From Clostridia bacterium (lineage in GTDB: Bacteria; Bacillota; Clostridia; Christensenellales; CALWSW01), in NCBI GenBank assembly GCA_019421925.1, contig JAHZEH010000158.1, positions 1 through 5,432 on the forward strand: a stretch of DNA of 5,432 nt. Direction: 5' to 3'. Shown in pieces: positions 1-5,432 of this stretch. The position numbers were made by a program, and so were the translations under genes. Each line of letters begins with the position of its first letter. The first letter of the stretch is position 1. Below the pieces are notes generated by a model, which had not been told where the DNA came from, searched no databases, and was given only the letters and a program-made list of their open reading frames with translations.

Positions 1-569
1 ATGGTATCGTGGAGAAGGCCGGCGATGACAGAGTCGATATCCATGCCCATCTCCATAATCATGCCCGCCACGGCCACGGGATGGATGATATAGGGCTGCC
101 CGGAGTCCCGGTACTGGCCGGAGTGCGCGGCATAGGCGAAGTCCAGTGCCCGGCGGAAGCGCTCAAAGTCCCCGCCCGGATAGGTCTTTGCGAATTTCTC
201 CTCCGCCACCCGCCGGGCGCTCTGGGACTCCACAGTATCAATGAGCACCTTGGCGCGCAGGGCCACCATGTCCTGTCCCTCGGCCGTCCTGTAATGCAGC
301 TTGACAGGGTCCTCGGTCAGAAGGGTGAGCACCTGCTGGGGGGGAAGTACGTCCTCAGAGGGATAGTTGCGCGCCGCCTCCCCATCCGCCGCACGCAAAA
401 AAGCCTCCACAGAGACCATCGCCAGACGGGCCCACTCCTGATAGTTGCTGCGGATGGGCTTGCAGTCCGTCTGTTTGGCGCTGATCTCAGGCGCGGGGGC
501 CTGCATCGTGATTTGCGTCAAATACTTGCGAACAGGCTCGGCAATTGCCGGCGTTTGGGGATTGAGCAT
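1..569 (-). CDS. relA: Bifunctional (p)ppGpp synthetase/hydrolase Rel, N-terminal part (gene runs off the window)
   Basis: Rel makes and degrades the alarmone (p)ppGpp in the cytoplasm, using ATP and GDP/GTP, and so controls the stringent response. Only the first 189 codons are visible. Residues about 125-189 match the start of the Rel HD hydrolase domain: R154, the IIHP motif with H163, and the LLHD motif with H187 and D188. The spacing equals that of R44, H53, H77 and D78 in the streptococcal enzyme, so the hydrolase site looks intact as far as it can be seen. The synthetase, TGS and ACT regions lie outside. The ATG at 567-569 was chosen because GAGGAGGAGG (573-582) precedes it and a promoter lies upstream. 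This start gives about 100 extra residues compared with B. subtilis Rel, where the equivalent of H149 is near residue 39. An internal ATG at codon 101 (267-269) with a weak GAGGGA upstream would give a conventional length. Following apt and recJ supports the call. Family is confident; the start is less so. Confidence 0.9.
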   Translation of the reverse strand, partial: MLNPQTPAIAEPVRKYLTQITMQAPAPEISAKQTDCKPIRSNYQEWARLAMVSVEAFLRAADGEAARNYPSEDVLPPQQVLTLLTEDPVKLHYRTAEGQDMVALRAKVLIDTVESQSARRVAEEKFAKTYPGGDFERFRRALDFAYAAHSGQYRDSGQPYIIHPVAVAGMIMEMGMDIDSVIAGLLHDT

Positions 570-572
570 GTT

Positions 573-582
573 CCTCCTCCTC
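573..582 (-). promoter_or_regulatory. Ribosome binding site of rel
   Basis: On the minus strand GAGGAGGAGG ends 3 nt before the ATG at 567-569. The AGGAGG copy nearest the optimum lies 6 nt from the start codon. It is the strongest Shine-Dalgarno sequence in the window and the main reason for placing the rel start here rather than at the internal ATG at codon 101. Confidence 0.8.
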
Positions 583-593
583 GGGATAAAACA

Positions 594-625
594 ATAGAAT
601 CAATAGCATGAACCATTGATTCTAT
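594..625 (-). repeat. Perfect 11-bp inverted repeat (hairpin or operator) in the rel leader
   Basis: Positions 594-604 and 615-625 are exact reverse complements (ATAGAATCAAT / ATTGATTCTAT) around a 10-nt loop. The repeat lies downstream of the predicted rel promoter, so it would be transcribed as a hairpin ending about 12 nt before the ribosome binding site. The stem has only two G-C pairs, and the sequence after it (TGTTTTAT) is merely U-rich. It is therefore a poor intrinsic terminator, though it could act weakly as one for transcripts coming from the upstream transporter. A dyad of this size would also suit a DNA-binding regulator. The repeat is seen directly; any function is inference. 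Confidence 0.6.
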
Positions 626-644
626 CCATAATCAGTATCGTTTT

Positions 645-673
645 ATTATACCAGCGTTTTGGGCTTTGCACAA
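645..673 (-). promoter_or_regulatory. Sigma-A-type promoter of rel with extended -10
   Basis: Read on the minus strand: TTGTGC (668-673, three matches to TTGACA), a 17-bp spacer, then a perfect TATAAT (645-650) preceded by TGG, which completes the extended -10 element TGnTATAAT. The poor -35 is typical of promoters that rely on an extended -10. The -35 box lies just past the stop codon of the upstream transporter gene. Transcription should begin near 638, giving a leader of about 70 nt that contains the inverted repeat at 594-625. Confidence 0.7.
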
Positions 674-675
674 TA

Positions 676-1590
676 TCAAGCGTGCCGGAAGAGCTGCGGC
701 CGCCTGGGAAGCAGCCGGTTCCTGCGGAACGCGGAGGACCTGACCGCCGAGAGGAGAATGGCGCCGAAGATGAGGACAAACCCAGCCGCCATGGCCGGCG
801 TAACCCGCTCATGGAAGAGCAGTACGGAGAGCAGTACGGAGAAGATAGACTCCGAGCTGATGAGGATAGCCGCCGAGGAGGGATCCGTATGTTTGATCCC
901 GATGCTCTGAAGCATCATGCACAGCCCCGTGGGGAATACGCCCAGGTAGAGCAGGCCGGCGAGCTCCGTCAAATTGAGGCTGGCGGGGATGGAGCCTGTG
1001 GCCAGGACGCCGCCCCAACCCAGGATGGCGATGACCCCGAACTGGACAATGGTCAGGGAGATGGCATCATGTTTTTTTGCAAACCTGGCGTTGGCGCACA
1101 TGTTGCAGGCTGTGCACAGCCCGGCCAGCATGATGAGCGCATCCCCCGCCGTGATGCCAAGCCCGCCGTCCAGGGAGATCAGGCCCACTCCACACACCGT
1201 CACGAAAGCCGCCAGAGATGCCCGCCCGGTTGGGCGCTTTCTGGTCAGCGCCCAACTGAGAAAAGGCACAAGCACACAGTAATTGGAGGTCAAAAAAGCG
1301 CACTTGCCGGGCATGGTGCCCAAGGAGAGGCCCACCGTCTGGAGCGTATAGGAGAGGAATACAAAGGCTCCCATCAGCGCCCCGCCCAGCAGCGTCCCCT
1401 TATCAAGCGCGCGCAGTTTTCTGTGAAAAATAACGGCCAGCAAAACGAAAGCGATGGTGCCCCGCATGCCGACCAGAAACGTGGAGGATACAGCGCCAAC
1501 CGTCCCCTTGACAACAAGGAAACTGCTGCCCCAGATGATTGCGGCCAACAGCAGCGCCACCTTGGACGCTGCGGCCTTATGAGCTTCCAT
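676..1590 (-). CDS. EamA/DMT-superfamily inner-membrane transporter
   Basis: This 304-residue protein belongs to the drug/metabolite transporter superfamily, which exports or exchanges small metabolites across the cytoplasmic membrane. Two EamA repeats are visible, at about residues 10-139 and 148-283, together predicting ten helices. Typical marks are WGSSF at 20-24 in helix 1, the LTSNYCVLVPF stretch at 100-110 ending repeat 1, and ESIFSVLLSVLLFHERVTP at 247-265 in the penultimate helix region of repeat 2. Length is normal for the family. The C-terminal tail (from about 285) is strongly basic with seven arginines, which fits a cytoplasmic end. The ATG start has a weak upstream site (AGTAGG) and the first helix begins soon after, as expected. 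The substrate cannot be read from the sequence. The gene probably has its own promoter at 1632-1660. The rel promoter begins just past its stop. Confidence 0.88.
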   Translation of the reverse strand: MEAHKAAASKVALLLAAIIWGSSFLVVKGTVGAVSSTFLVGMRGTIAFVLLAVIFHRKLRALDKGTLLGGALMGAFVFLSYTLQTVGLSLGTMPGKCAFLTSNYCVLVPFLSWALTRKRPTGRASLAAFVTVCGVGLISLDGGLGITAGDALIMLAGLCTACNMCANARFAKKHDAISLTIVQFGVIAILGWGGVLATGSIPASLNLTELAGLLYLGVFPTGLCMMLQSIGIKHTDPSSAAILISSESIFSVLLSVLLFHERVTPAMAAGFVLIFGAILLSAVRSSAFRRNRLLPRRPQLFRHA

Positions 1591-1631
1591 GATCCTACTC
1601 TTCTTTCCCTTTGATTTCTATAACCCGGGAT

Positions 1632-1660
1632 ACACTACCATGATATGCGGGCGATTTCAA
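1632..1660 (-). promoter_or_regulatory. Probable promoter of the EamA transporter gene
   Basis: On the minus strand TTGAAA (1655-1660, five of six matches to TTGACA) is followed after 17 bp by TAGTGT (1632-1637, three of six matches to TATAAT) preceded by TGG, an extended -10. Transcription would start near 1625, giving a leader of about 35 nt before the ATG at 1588-1590. The -10 itself is weak, so this is a moderate call. Its architecture (17-bp spacer, TGG before the -10) is the same as that of the rel promoter at 645-673. Confidence 0.5.
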
Positions 1661-1713
1661 GGGGTTTTCGGGGGATAGCAAATATATTTTTAGTCCTCCC
1701 AAAGTGTACGAAT

Positions 1714-1736
1714 CACGTGGAAAATTTCCAGGAAAT
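1714..1736. repeat. Cluster of overlapping short palindromes upstream of the transporter gene
   Basis: In the AT-rich gap 1591-1808, three small dyads abut or overlap. One is a 6+1+6 perfect inverted repeat at 1724-1736 (ATTTCC, T, GGAAAT on the minus strand). Another is a 5+1+5 repeat at 1719-1729 (GGAAA, T, TTTCC). The third is CACGTG at 1714-1719. They lie about 55-75 bp upstream of the candidate -35 box of the transporter, a plausible place for a regulator. Short dyads are common in AT-rich DNA, so function is unproven. I see no gene or RNA element in the rest of the gap. Confidence 0.35.
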
Positions 1737-1808
1737 CCGTCCCAGGATCACAGTTATCCTACCGTTTAAAACACAAAATCAGCCTTCGAAAACAGAGATG
1801 CTTTTCGC

Positions 1809-2564
1809 CTATTCCTCGCAGATTTCATAGGCCGGATAGGGGTGGTCCGCATGGTATCCCAGCTTCCCGGCCAGCGCCAGGGAGGCCGGATTGTGGGCGT
1901 CCCAGCTGGGATACAGTCCCCGCCTCCGGCACTCCAGGATCAACCCCGCCCCGCAGGCCAGGGCAAGCCCCCGTCTCCGGCAGTCCTCCCGTGTGTCGAT
2001 CTCCACCTCAATGCCCCCCTCATAGCGGGAGTAGGAGGAGGCCCCGGAGACCAGTTCCTCCCCTTTGAGCGCAACCACCCCCACTCCCAACCTCTCGAAC
2101 ATCTCAAAGCCGCTGAACTGGGACACCAGATCCCGGCTCCAAGCCTGGGCCCGGCAGAGCGCAAAGAGCTCCCTGTCAATCAGGCGCAGCTCATAGGGCT
2201 TGGGGAGAGAGCGGACAAAGGAGCGCAGCCTGTCCCCGTCAAACACATCTTTCTCCTTTTTAACGGCATAGCGGGTAATGCGTTTGACCCTGCCGCCGTA
2301 TCTCTCCTCAATTGCCATGGACCATCTCTCGTTCTGGGGAATCATAATGTGGAATCCTCCGGGCCTGAATCCGACCAGCTCCCTGTTGACCTCCCCAGCC
2401 AGGAAGCAGAAGTCCCCCAGGATCGCCGCGGCCGACCGGGGCCTGAGCGGATCGTCCCCATAGACCCCGCCCATAACGCCCTGGAGGCAGGACCAGAGAA
2501 TGGTCTCCGGCCAGTCCCCAAACAGCCCTTTTGCCCTCCATGTCTCCCGGATCGGAAAGATCAT
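1809..2564 (-). CDS. GNAT-family N-acetyltransferase, ZmaR-like (PF12746-type)
   Basis: This is a 251-residue cytoplasmic acetyltransferase that would move an acetyl group from acetyl-CoA to an amine. An N-terminal part typical of the ZmaR-like group carries WSCLQGVMG at 24-32 and AAILGDFCFLAGE at 46-58. The C-terminal GNAT core spans about 150-245. Its acetyl-CoA loop is RRRGLA at 196-201, followed by a helix and the conserved YPSWDAHNPAS (218-228) and KLGY (234-237) segments. The family's founding member acetylates the antibiotic zwittermicin A, but most relatives are uncharacterised, so the substrate is unknown. The ATG at 2562-2564 was chosen because AAAGGGG (2573-2579) precedes it by 8 nt. 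A GTG at 2619-2621 would add 19 residues, but it lies inside a terminator hairpin and has a poorly spaced ribosome site. Expression must come through that terminator or from a promoter I could not find. Confidence 0.85.
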   Translation of the reverse strand: MIFPIRETWRAKGLFGDWPETILWSCLQGVMGGVYGDDPLRPRSAAAILGDFCFLAGEVNRELVGFRPGGFHIMIPQNERWSMAIEERYGGRVKRITRYAVKKEKDVFDGDRLRSFVRSLPKPYELRLIDRELFALCRAQAWSRDLVSQFSGFEMFERLGVGVVALKGEELVSGASSYSRYEGGIEVEIDTREDCRRRGLALACGAGLILECRRRGLYPSWDAHNPASLALAGKLGYHADHPYPAYEICEE

Positions 2565-2572
2565 CCCTTTTT

Positions 2573-2579
2573 CCCCTTT
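2573..2579 (-). promoter_or_regulatory. Ribosome binding site that fixes the acetyltransferase start
   Basis: AAAGGGG on the minus strand is 8 nt before the ATG at 2562-2564. It follows directly after the U-tract of the apt terminator, so the ATG, and not the GTG at 2619-2621 within the hairpin, is the better start. Confidence 0.6.
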
Positions 2580-2583
2580 CACC

Positions 2584-2624
2584 AAAATAAAACGGAGCGC
2601 CCCCAGCCGGTCTGCGGGCACTCC
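2584..2624 (-). terminator. Rho-independent terminator after apt
   Basis: Read on the minus strand, GGAGTGCCC (2616-2624) pairs with GGGCGCTCC (2594-2602) over 9 bp with a single U-G wobble. Inside, past a G-G mismatch, CAG and CTG can add three more pairs around an ACCGG loop. A G and then TTTTATTTT (2584-2592) follow at once. The hairpin begins 9 nt after the apt stop codon. The plus-strand reading has no T-tract, so it acts one way only. It should end the recJ-apt transcript and limit, or gate, read-through into the acetyltransferase gene whose ATG is 20 bp further on. Confidence 0.82.
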
Positions 2625-2633
2625 CCTCTTCTA

Positions 2634-3149
2634 TCAATATTGAACCAGCGAGGCCACGTCGTAGCCCTCCAGGGCCTTGCGCCCCCCCAAATCCTCCAGC
2701 TCGATGAGGAAGCGCAGGCCGACCACCTCGCCCCCCATGGATTCGACCAGCTTGACAACGGCCATAGCCGTACCGCCCGTGGCCAGCAGGTCATCGGCGA
2801 TGAGCACCTTGGTGCCCTTTGTGATGGCGTCTGTATGGATCTCCAGGGCGTCCGTGCCGTACTCCAGCTGATACTCATAGCGCGCGACCTGGGCGGGCAG
2901 CTTGCCGGGCTTGCGGGCCAGAACAAACCCCGTGTGGGTGGCGTAGGCGAGCGGGCCGCCCACGATAAACCCCCGGGCCTCAGGGCCCACCACCACGTCG
3001 ATCTCCTTGCCCTCAACGCTCCTGGCCAGCTCGTCGATGGCCTCATGATAGGCTTGGGGGTCCTTAATCAGCGTGGTGATATCCTTGAACTGGATGCCAG
3101 CCACGGGAAAGTCCGGTACATTGCGTATTTCACTCTTAAAATCCCTCAT
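2634..3149 (-). CDS. apt: Adenine phosphoribosyltransferase
   Basis: Apt salvages adenine by joining it to PRPP to give AMP and pyrophosphate in the cytoplasm. The 171-residue length is standard. Landmarks in order: FPVAGIQFKDIT near 14-25, GPEARGF at 55-61, the flexible-loop segment RKPGKLP at 79-85, EYGTD at 96-100, and the PRPP-binding loop VLIADDLLATGGTA at 115-128 with the acidic pair D119-D120. All the expected motifs are present. The ATG at 3147-3149 has GAGGAG 9 nt upstream. It lies 46 bp after recJ with no terminator or evident promoter between, so the two are probably co-transcribed, as in many Firmicutes. A strong terminator follows its stop. Nothing is unusual about the protein. 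Confidence 0.97.
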   Translation of the reverse strand: MRDFKSEIRNVPDFPVAGIQFKDITTLIKDPQAYHEAIDELARSVEGKEIDVVVGPEARGFIVGGPLAYATHTGFVLARKPGKLPAQVARYEYQLEYGTDALEIHTDAITKGTKVLIADDLLATGGTAMAVVKLVESMGGEVVGLRFLIELEDLGGRKALEGYDVASLVQY

Positions 3150-3195
3150 GGTCGCTCTCTCCTCAAAAGTTGATTGGGTTTAACTCTCTTCTTGC

Positions 3196-5432
3196 CTACC
3201 GGTCCTCCCCAAGACTGTGCAGCGCCCTCTGGGCCAACGTGAATACCGCGCTCTGGGACAGATCCCGTTTAGGGGCATTACGCCAGGGGACAACCGAAAA
3301 ATTTCCATTCTGCGAAACCTGAATAAAGCCCAGCTCAGAAAACACCTCCAGCCCGAGCGCCAGCCGCGCCCGGGACATCCCGGGCAGCATCTGCTCCAGC
3401 TGATCCAGATAGGCCCGGCGGGTTAAAAAGGAGGTACGGCTCCCCCCCAGCCGGAGCATGGCTCCGTAGATGGGGATAAGCTCCTCCCGGGCCGCCTGTG
3501 CCTCTGAGAGGAATCCCCTGCAATCCCCCGGGCTTTGGGCAAAGGCCTCATCCGCACACCGGGCGAACAGGCCCGCGCAGGGGACGGGGGGACAACCGGC
3601 GAACAGAACCCGCCGGTAGGGGGCGATGGGCTTGCAGACGGGGGCGAGCAGCACGGCGTTGAGGCAACGCTCCTCTGCGGCCTCATGGAACAGCAGGTCA
3701 AAACGGTCCAGCAGGCCCAGGGCTTCCAGGCCGCCCAGCAGGGCCTTCGCCCCCTCCGGCGTGAAGCACAGGGCGATACACCCCTGCTGCTCCTCCTGAA
3801 TCCATCCGGCGAACAGGGCCACCCCGTCCTCCACCGGCTCCGGCATCTTTTCAGGACCGTTCTCATTATACTTGCTGAAGGTAAAAAATGCATCATGAAA
3901 TTTCCAGGCATTCTCCTCCAGAAAAGCGGGGAAGTCCCGGGGGAGTTCCTGCCGGATGCTTCTGACCAGGCACTGGGGCTTTCTCTCCCCCCGCCAGTCA
4001 TTGACCTCCAGATTGCACAGCAGGTCGACAGAGGCGTCCGTGAGCTCCGCCATCCGGTTCCCCATGGAGAAGGCCACGCACCCTAAAGCGCCCTCCTCTC
4101 CATCTATAGAGAAACGCAAATGGCTGCCGTCGCTGCCCATCGTGCGTGGGGAGCGAACCATAGTTTCCCGCAGGCGGAATAGCGGTGCGGGATTCCCCAT
4201 GCCAAAGGGCTCCAGCATGCGCAGGGACTCCGCCAGGGGGAGGGTCAGCTCCCCCCGCTCCGCCTCGAAGTCATACCCGGCCTTAGGCCGGAACACCGGG
4301 GCGGGAATGGTCTCCCTGAGATATTCATTATACAGGCGCTTGAATTCCTCCAGCCTGCTCTGTTCAATCGTCAGCCCCGCCGCCATCTCGTGCCCGCCAA
4401 ATCGCACGAACATATCCTGAAACCGCTGAAGGGACTCAAACAGGTGCACCCCCCGCACCGAACGGCCCGAACCTGTACAAATGCCGTCCTCACAGGCAAA
4501 GAGAATCACCGGCTTGTTATATCGCTCTACCATGCGGGAGGCCACAATGCCGATCACCCCCTGGTTCCAGTTCCCGCCGCACAGGATGATGGCCCTGTCC
4601 CGGACAATGTCCGCCTCGCCTGCAGCGATGCGCGCCAGGGCGTCCTTGTAGATATCCGCCTCAATGCTCTGGCGTTTCTTGTTCTCCCCGTCCAGCTCCA
4701 CGGCAACCCGCCTGCATTCCCTGGGGTCGTCGCTCAGAAAGAGAGCAAGGGCGTTCTCGGGAGAGCCGGTCCTGCCGGCCGCGTTGATACGCGGGGCAAT
4801 GGAAAAGCTGATCGTGCCCGCCTCCACCGCTCTTCCGCCATAACCTGCGGCCTCCAGCAGGGCAAGGATGCCCCGCTTGCACTCCCCCCGGTTAATCCGG
4901 CGCAGTCCCTCCGCCACAATGGCCCGGTTCTCTCCTGTCAGAGGTACTATATCCGCCAGGGTCGCAATCGCCGCACAGTCCAGATACTCCTCGCAGGCGT
5001 CCAGCCCCCCAAGAGCCTGGACGACCTTGAGGGCCACCCCCGCGCCGCAGAGGCTGCGGTAGGGATATCTCTGGAGGGGGCAGGCCGGGTCGATGACCGC
5101 CGCACACTTTGGCAGCTCAGGCAGGCACTGGTGGTGGTCGGTGACGACGACCTCCATCCCCAGCTCCCGCGCCCTCTCCACCTCGGCAAGCGCGGTGATG
5201 CCGCAGTCCACCGTGAGGAGCAGGCTCACCCCCTGCCCAGCCAGATTCTCCATAGCCGCCATATTGAGACCGTAGCCCTCGCCGTGGCGGGTTGGGATGT
5301 GGTGGATCACGTCGCCGCCCCGCCCCAGCAGATACCGCTTGAGAATGGTGACGGCCATGATGCCGTCCACATCATAGTCCCCATAGACGCAGATGCGTCC
5401 CCCCCGGGCAAGCGCCCTCTCAACGGCGTCCA
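3196..5432 (-). CDS. recJ: Single-stranded-DNA-specific exonuclease RecJ, missing its N-terminus at the window edge
   Basis: RecJ degrades single-stranded DNA 5' to 3' with metal ions, acting in recombination and base-excision or mismatch repair. The reading frame is open to the window edge. 744 codons are visible, starting in a partial codon, and roughly the first 60 residues are missing. Numbering from the first full visible codon, the DHH domain shows YGDYDVDG at 16-23, DCGI at 75-78, TDHHQ at 97-101 and IDP at 113-115. RINAAGR (214-220) follows. The DHHA1 part has GNWNQGVIGIVASR (286-299), GSGRS (320-324) and FGGHEMAAG (344-352). LEPFGMGNP (406-414) and NLEVNDWRGERKPQ (473-486) mark the OB-fold region. 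The remaining 230 or so residues resemble the poorly conserved Firmicutes RecJ C-terminal domain. All visible catalytic aspartates and histidines are present, so the enzyme should be active. A GTG within the first motif (5368-5370) is not a start. Confidence 0.96.
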   Translation of the reverse strand, partial: DAVERALARGGRICVYGDYDVDGIMAVTILKRYLLGRGGDVIHHIPTRHGEGYGLNMAAMENLAGQGVSLLLTVDCGITALAEVERARELGMEVVVTDHHQCLPELPKCAAVIDPACPLQRYPYRSLCGAGVALKVVQALGGLDACEEYLDCAAIATLADIVPLTGENRAIVAEGLRRINRGECKRGILALLEAAGYGGRAVEAGTISFSIAPRINAAGRTGSPENALALFLSDDPRECRRVAVELDGENKKRQSIEADIYKDALARIAAGEADIVRDRAIILCGGNWNQGVIGIVASRMVERYNKPVILFACEDGICTGSGRSVRGVHLFESLQRFQDMFVRFGGHEMAAGLTIEQSRLEEFKRLYNEYLRETIPAPVFRPKAGYDFEAERGELTLPLAESLRMLEPFGMGNPAPLFRLRETMVRSPRTMGSDGSHLRFSIDGEEGALGCVAFSMGNRMAELTDASVDLLCNLEVNDWRGERKPQCLVRSIRQELPRDFPAFLEENAWKFHDAFFTFSKYNENGPEKMPEPVEDGVALFAGWIQEEQQGCIALCFTPEGAKALLGGLEALGLLDRFDLLFHEAAEERCLNAVLLAPVCKPIAPYRRVLFAGCPPVPCAGLFARCADEAFAQSPGDCRGFLSEAQAAREELIPIYGAMLRLGGSRTSFLTRRAYLDQLEQMLPGMSRARLALGLEVFSELGFIQVSQNGNFSVVPWRNAPKRDLSQSAVFTLAQRALHSLGEDR

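Noticed and set aside
9..611. 200-codon open frame on the plus strand opposite rel
   Set aside because: The minus-strand frame carries the Rel catalytic motifs, a strong ribosome site and a promoter. The plus frame has none of these.
817..840. Exact 12-bp tandem repeat inside the transporter gene, encoding SVLL twice
   Set aside because: The spacing between the two flanking conserved glutamates (E247 and E261) equals that usual in EamA proteins, so the repeat adds no length and is probably a chance result of a repetitive hydrophobic helix.
616..1614. 332-codon open frame on the plus strand, antisense to the transporter
   Set aside because: The translation is charged and low in hydrophobic residues, with no recognisable domain. 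It mirrors the well-supported minus-strand transporter, has no ribosome site, and is explained by GC-rich codon structure.
1785..1808. Weak hairpin just after the acetyltransferase stop (CGAAAA / TTTTCG on the minus strand)
   Set aside because: It has only six base pairs, four of them A-T, with a 9-nt loop and no immediate T-run, so it is too weak to call a terminator.
1645..1830. Small plus-strand open frame of 61 codons in the AT-rich gap
   Set aside because: There is no ribosome binding site before its ATG, no recognisable motif, and its end overlaps the acetyltransferase gene on the other strand.
2565..2621. GTG start at 2619-2621 adding 19 residues to the acetyltransferase
   Set aside because: It lies within the terminator hairpin, its purine-rich upstream stretch is too close to the start codon, and the extra residues show no family motif. 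The ATG at 2562-2564 has a well-spaced ribosome site.
1842..3173. 443-codon open frame on the plus strand across the acetyltransferase and apt
   Set aside because: It is antisense to two clearly conserved genes, is rich in P, G, Q and H as shadow frames are, and spans the terminator and gene boundary.

Overview
The window looks like a chromosomal segment from a GC-rich member of the Firmicutes, most likely class Clostridia and possibly a gut Oscillospiraceae-type lineage. That rests on three things seen here: the recJ-apt-rel gene order (a classic Firmicutes arrangement), strong AGGAGG-type ribosome binding sites with sigma-A-like promoters, and GC-rich coding sequence interrupted by AT-rich gaps. 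The family-level placement is inference. No rRNA, tRNA, CRISPR array or mobile element was recognised.

All five genes lie on the minus strand, so transcription runs from high to low coordinates. In that order they are: recJ (ssDNA exonuclease, 5' end cut off by the window edge); apt (adenine phosphoribosyltransferase, 46 bp downstream); a rho-independent terminator; a GNAT-fold acetyltransferase of the ZmaR-like type; a 218-bp AT-rich gap holding a promoter and small palindromes; a ten-helix EamA/DMT transporter; a 97-bp gap with a good extended -10 promoter and an 11-bp perfect inverted repeat; and the first 189 codons of rel/relA, the bifunctional (p)ppGpp synthetase/hydrolase, which runs off the low-coordinate edge.

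recJ, apt and rel are housekeeping genes for DNA repair, purine salvage and the stringent response, and they are commonly adjacent in Firmicutes. Here two accessory genes, an acetyltransferase and a small-molecule transporter, sit between apt and rel. The transcription signals match that: a terminator closes the recJ-apt unit, the transporter has its own likely promoter, and rel has a separate promoter with a 5' leader of about 70 nt containing a hairpin.

The points most worth a second look are the roughly 100-residue N-terminal extension on Rel ahead of its hydrolase domain, the terminator placed immediately before the acetyltransferase start, and the palindromic leader of rel. No wholly new system is evident; most of the window is conserved housekeeping sequence.
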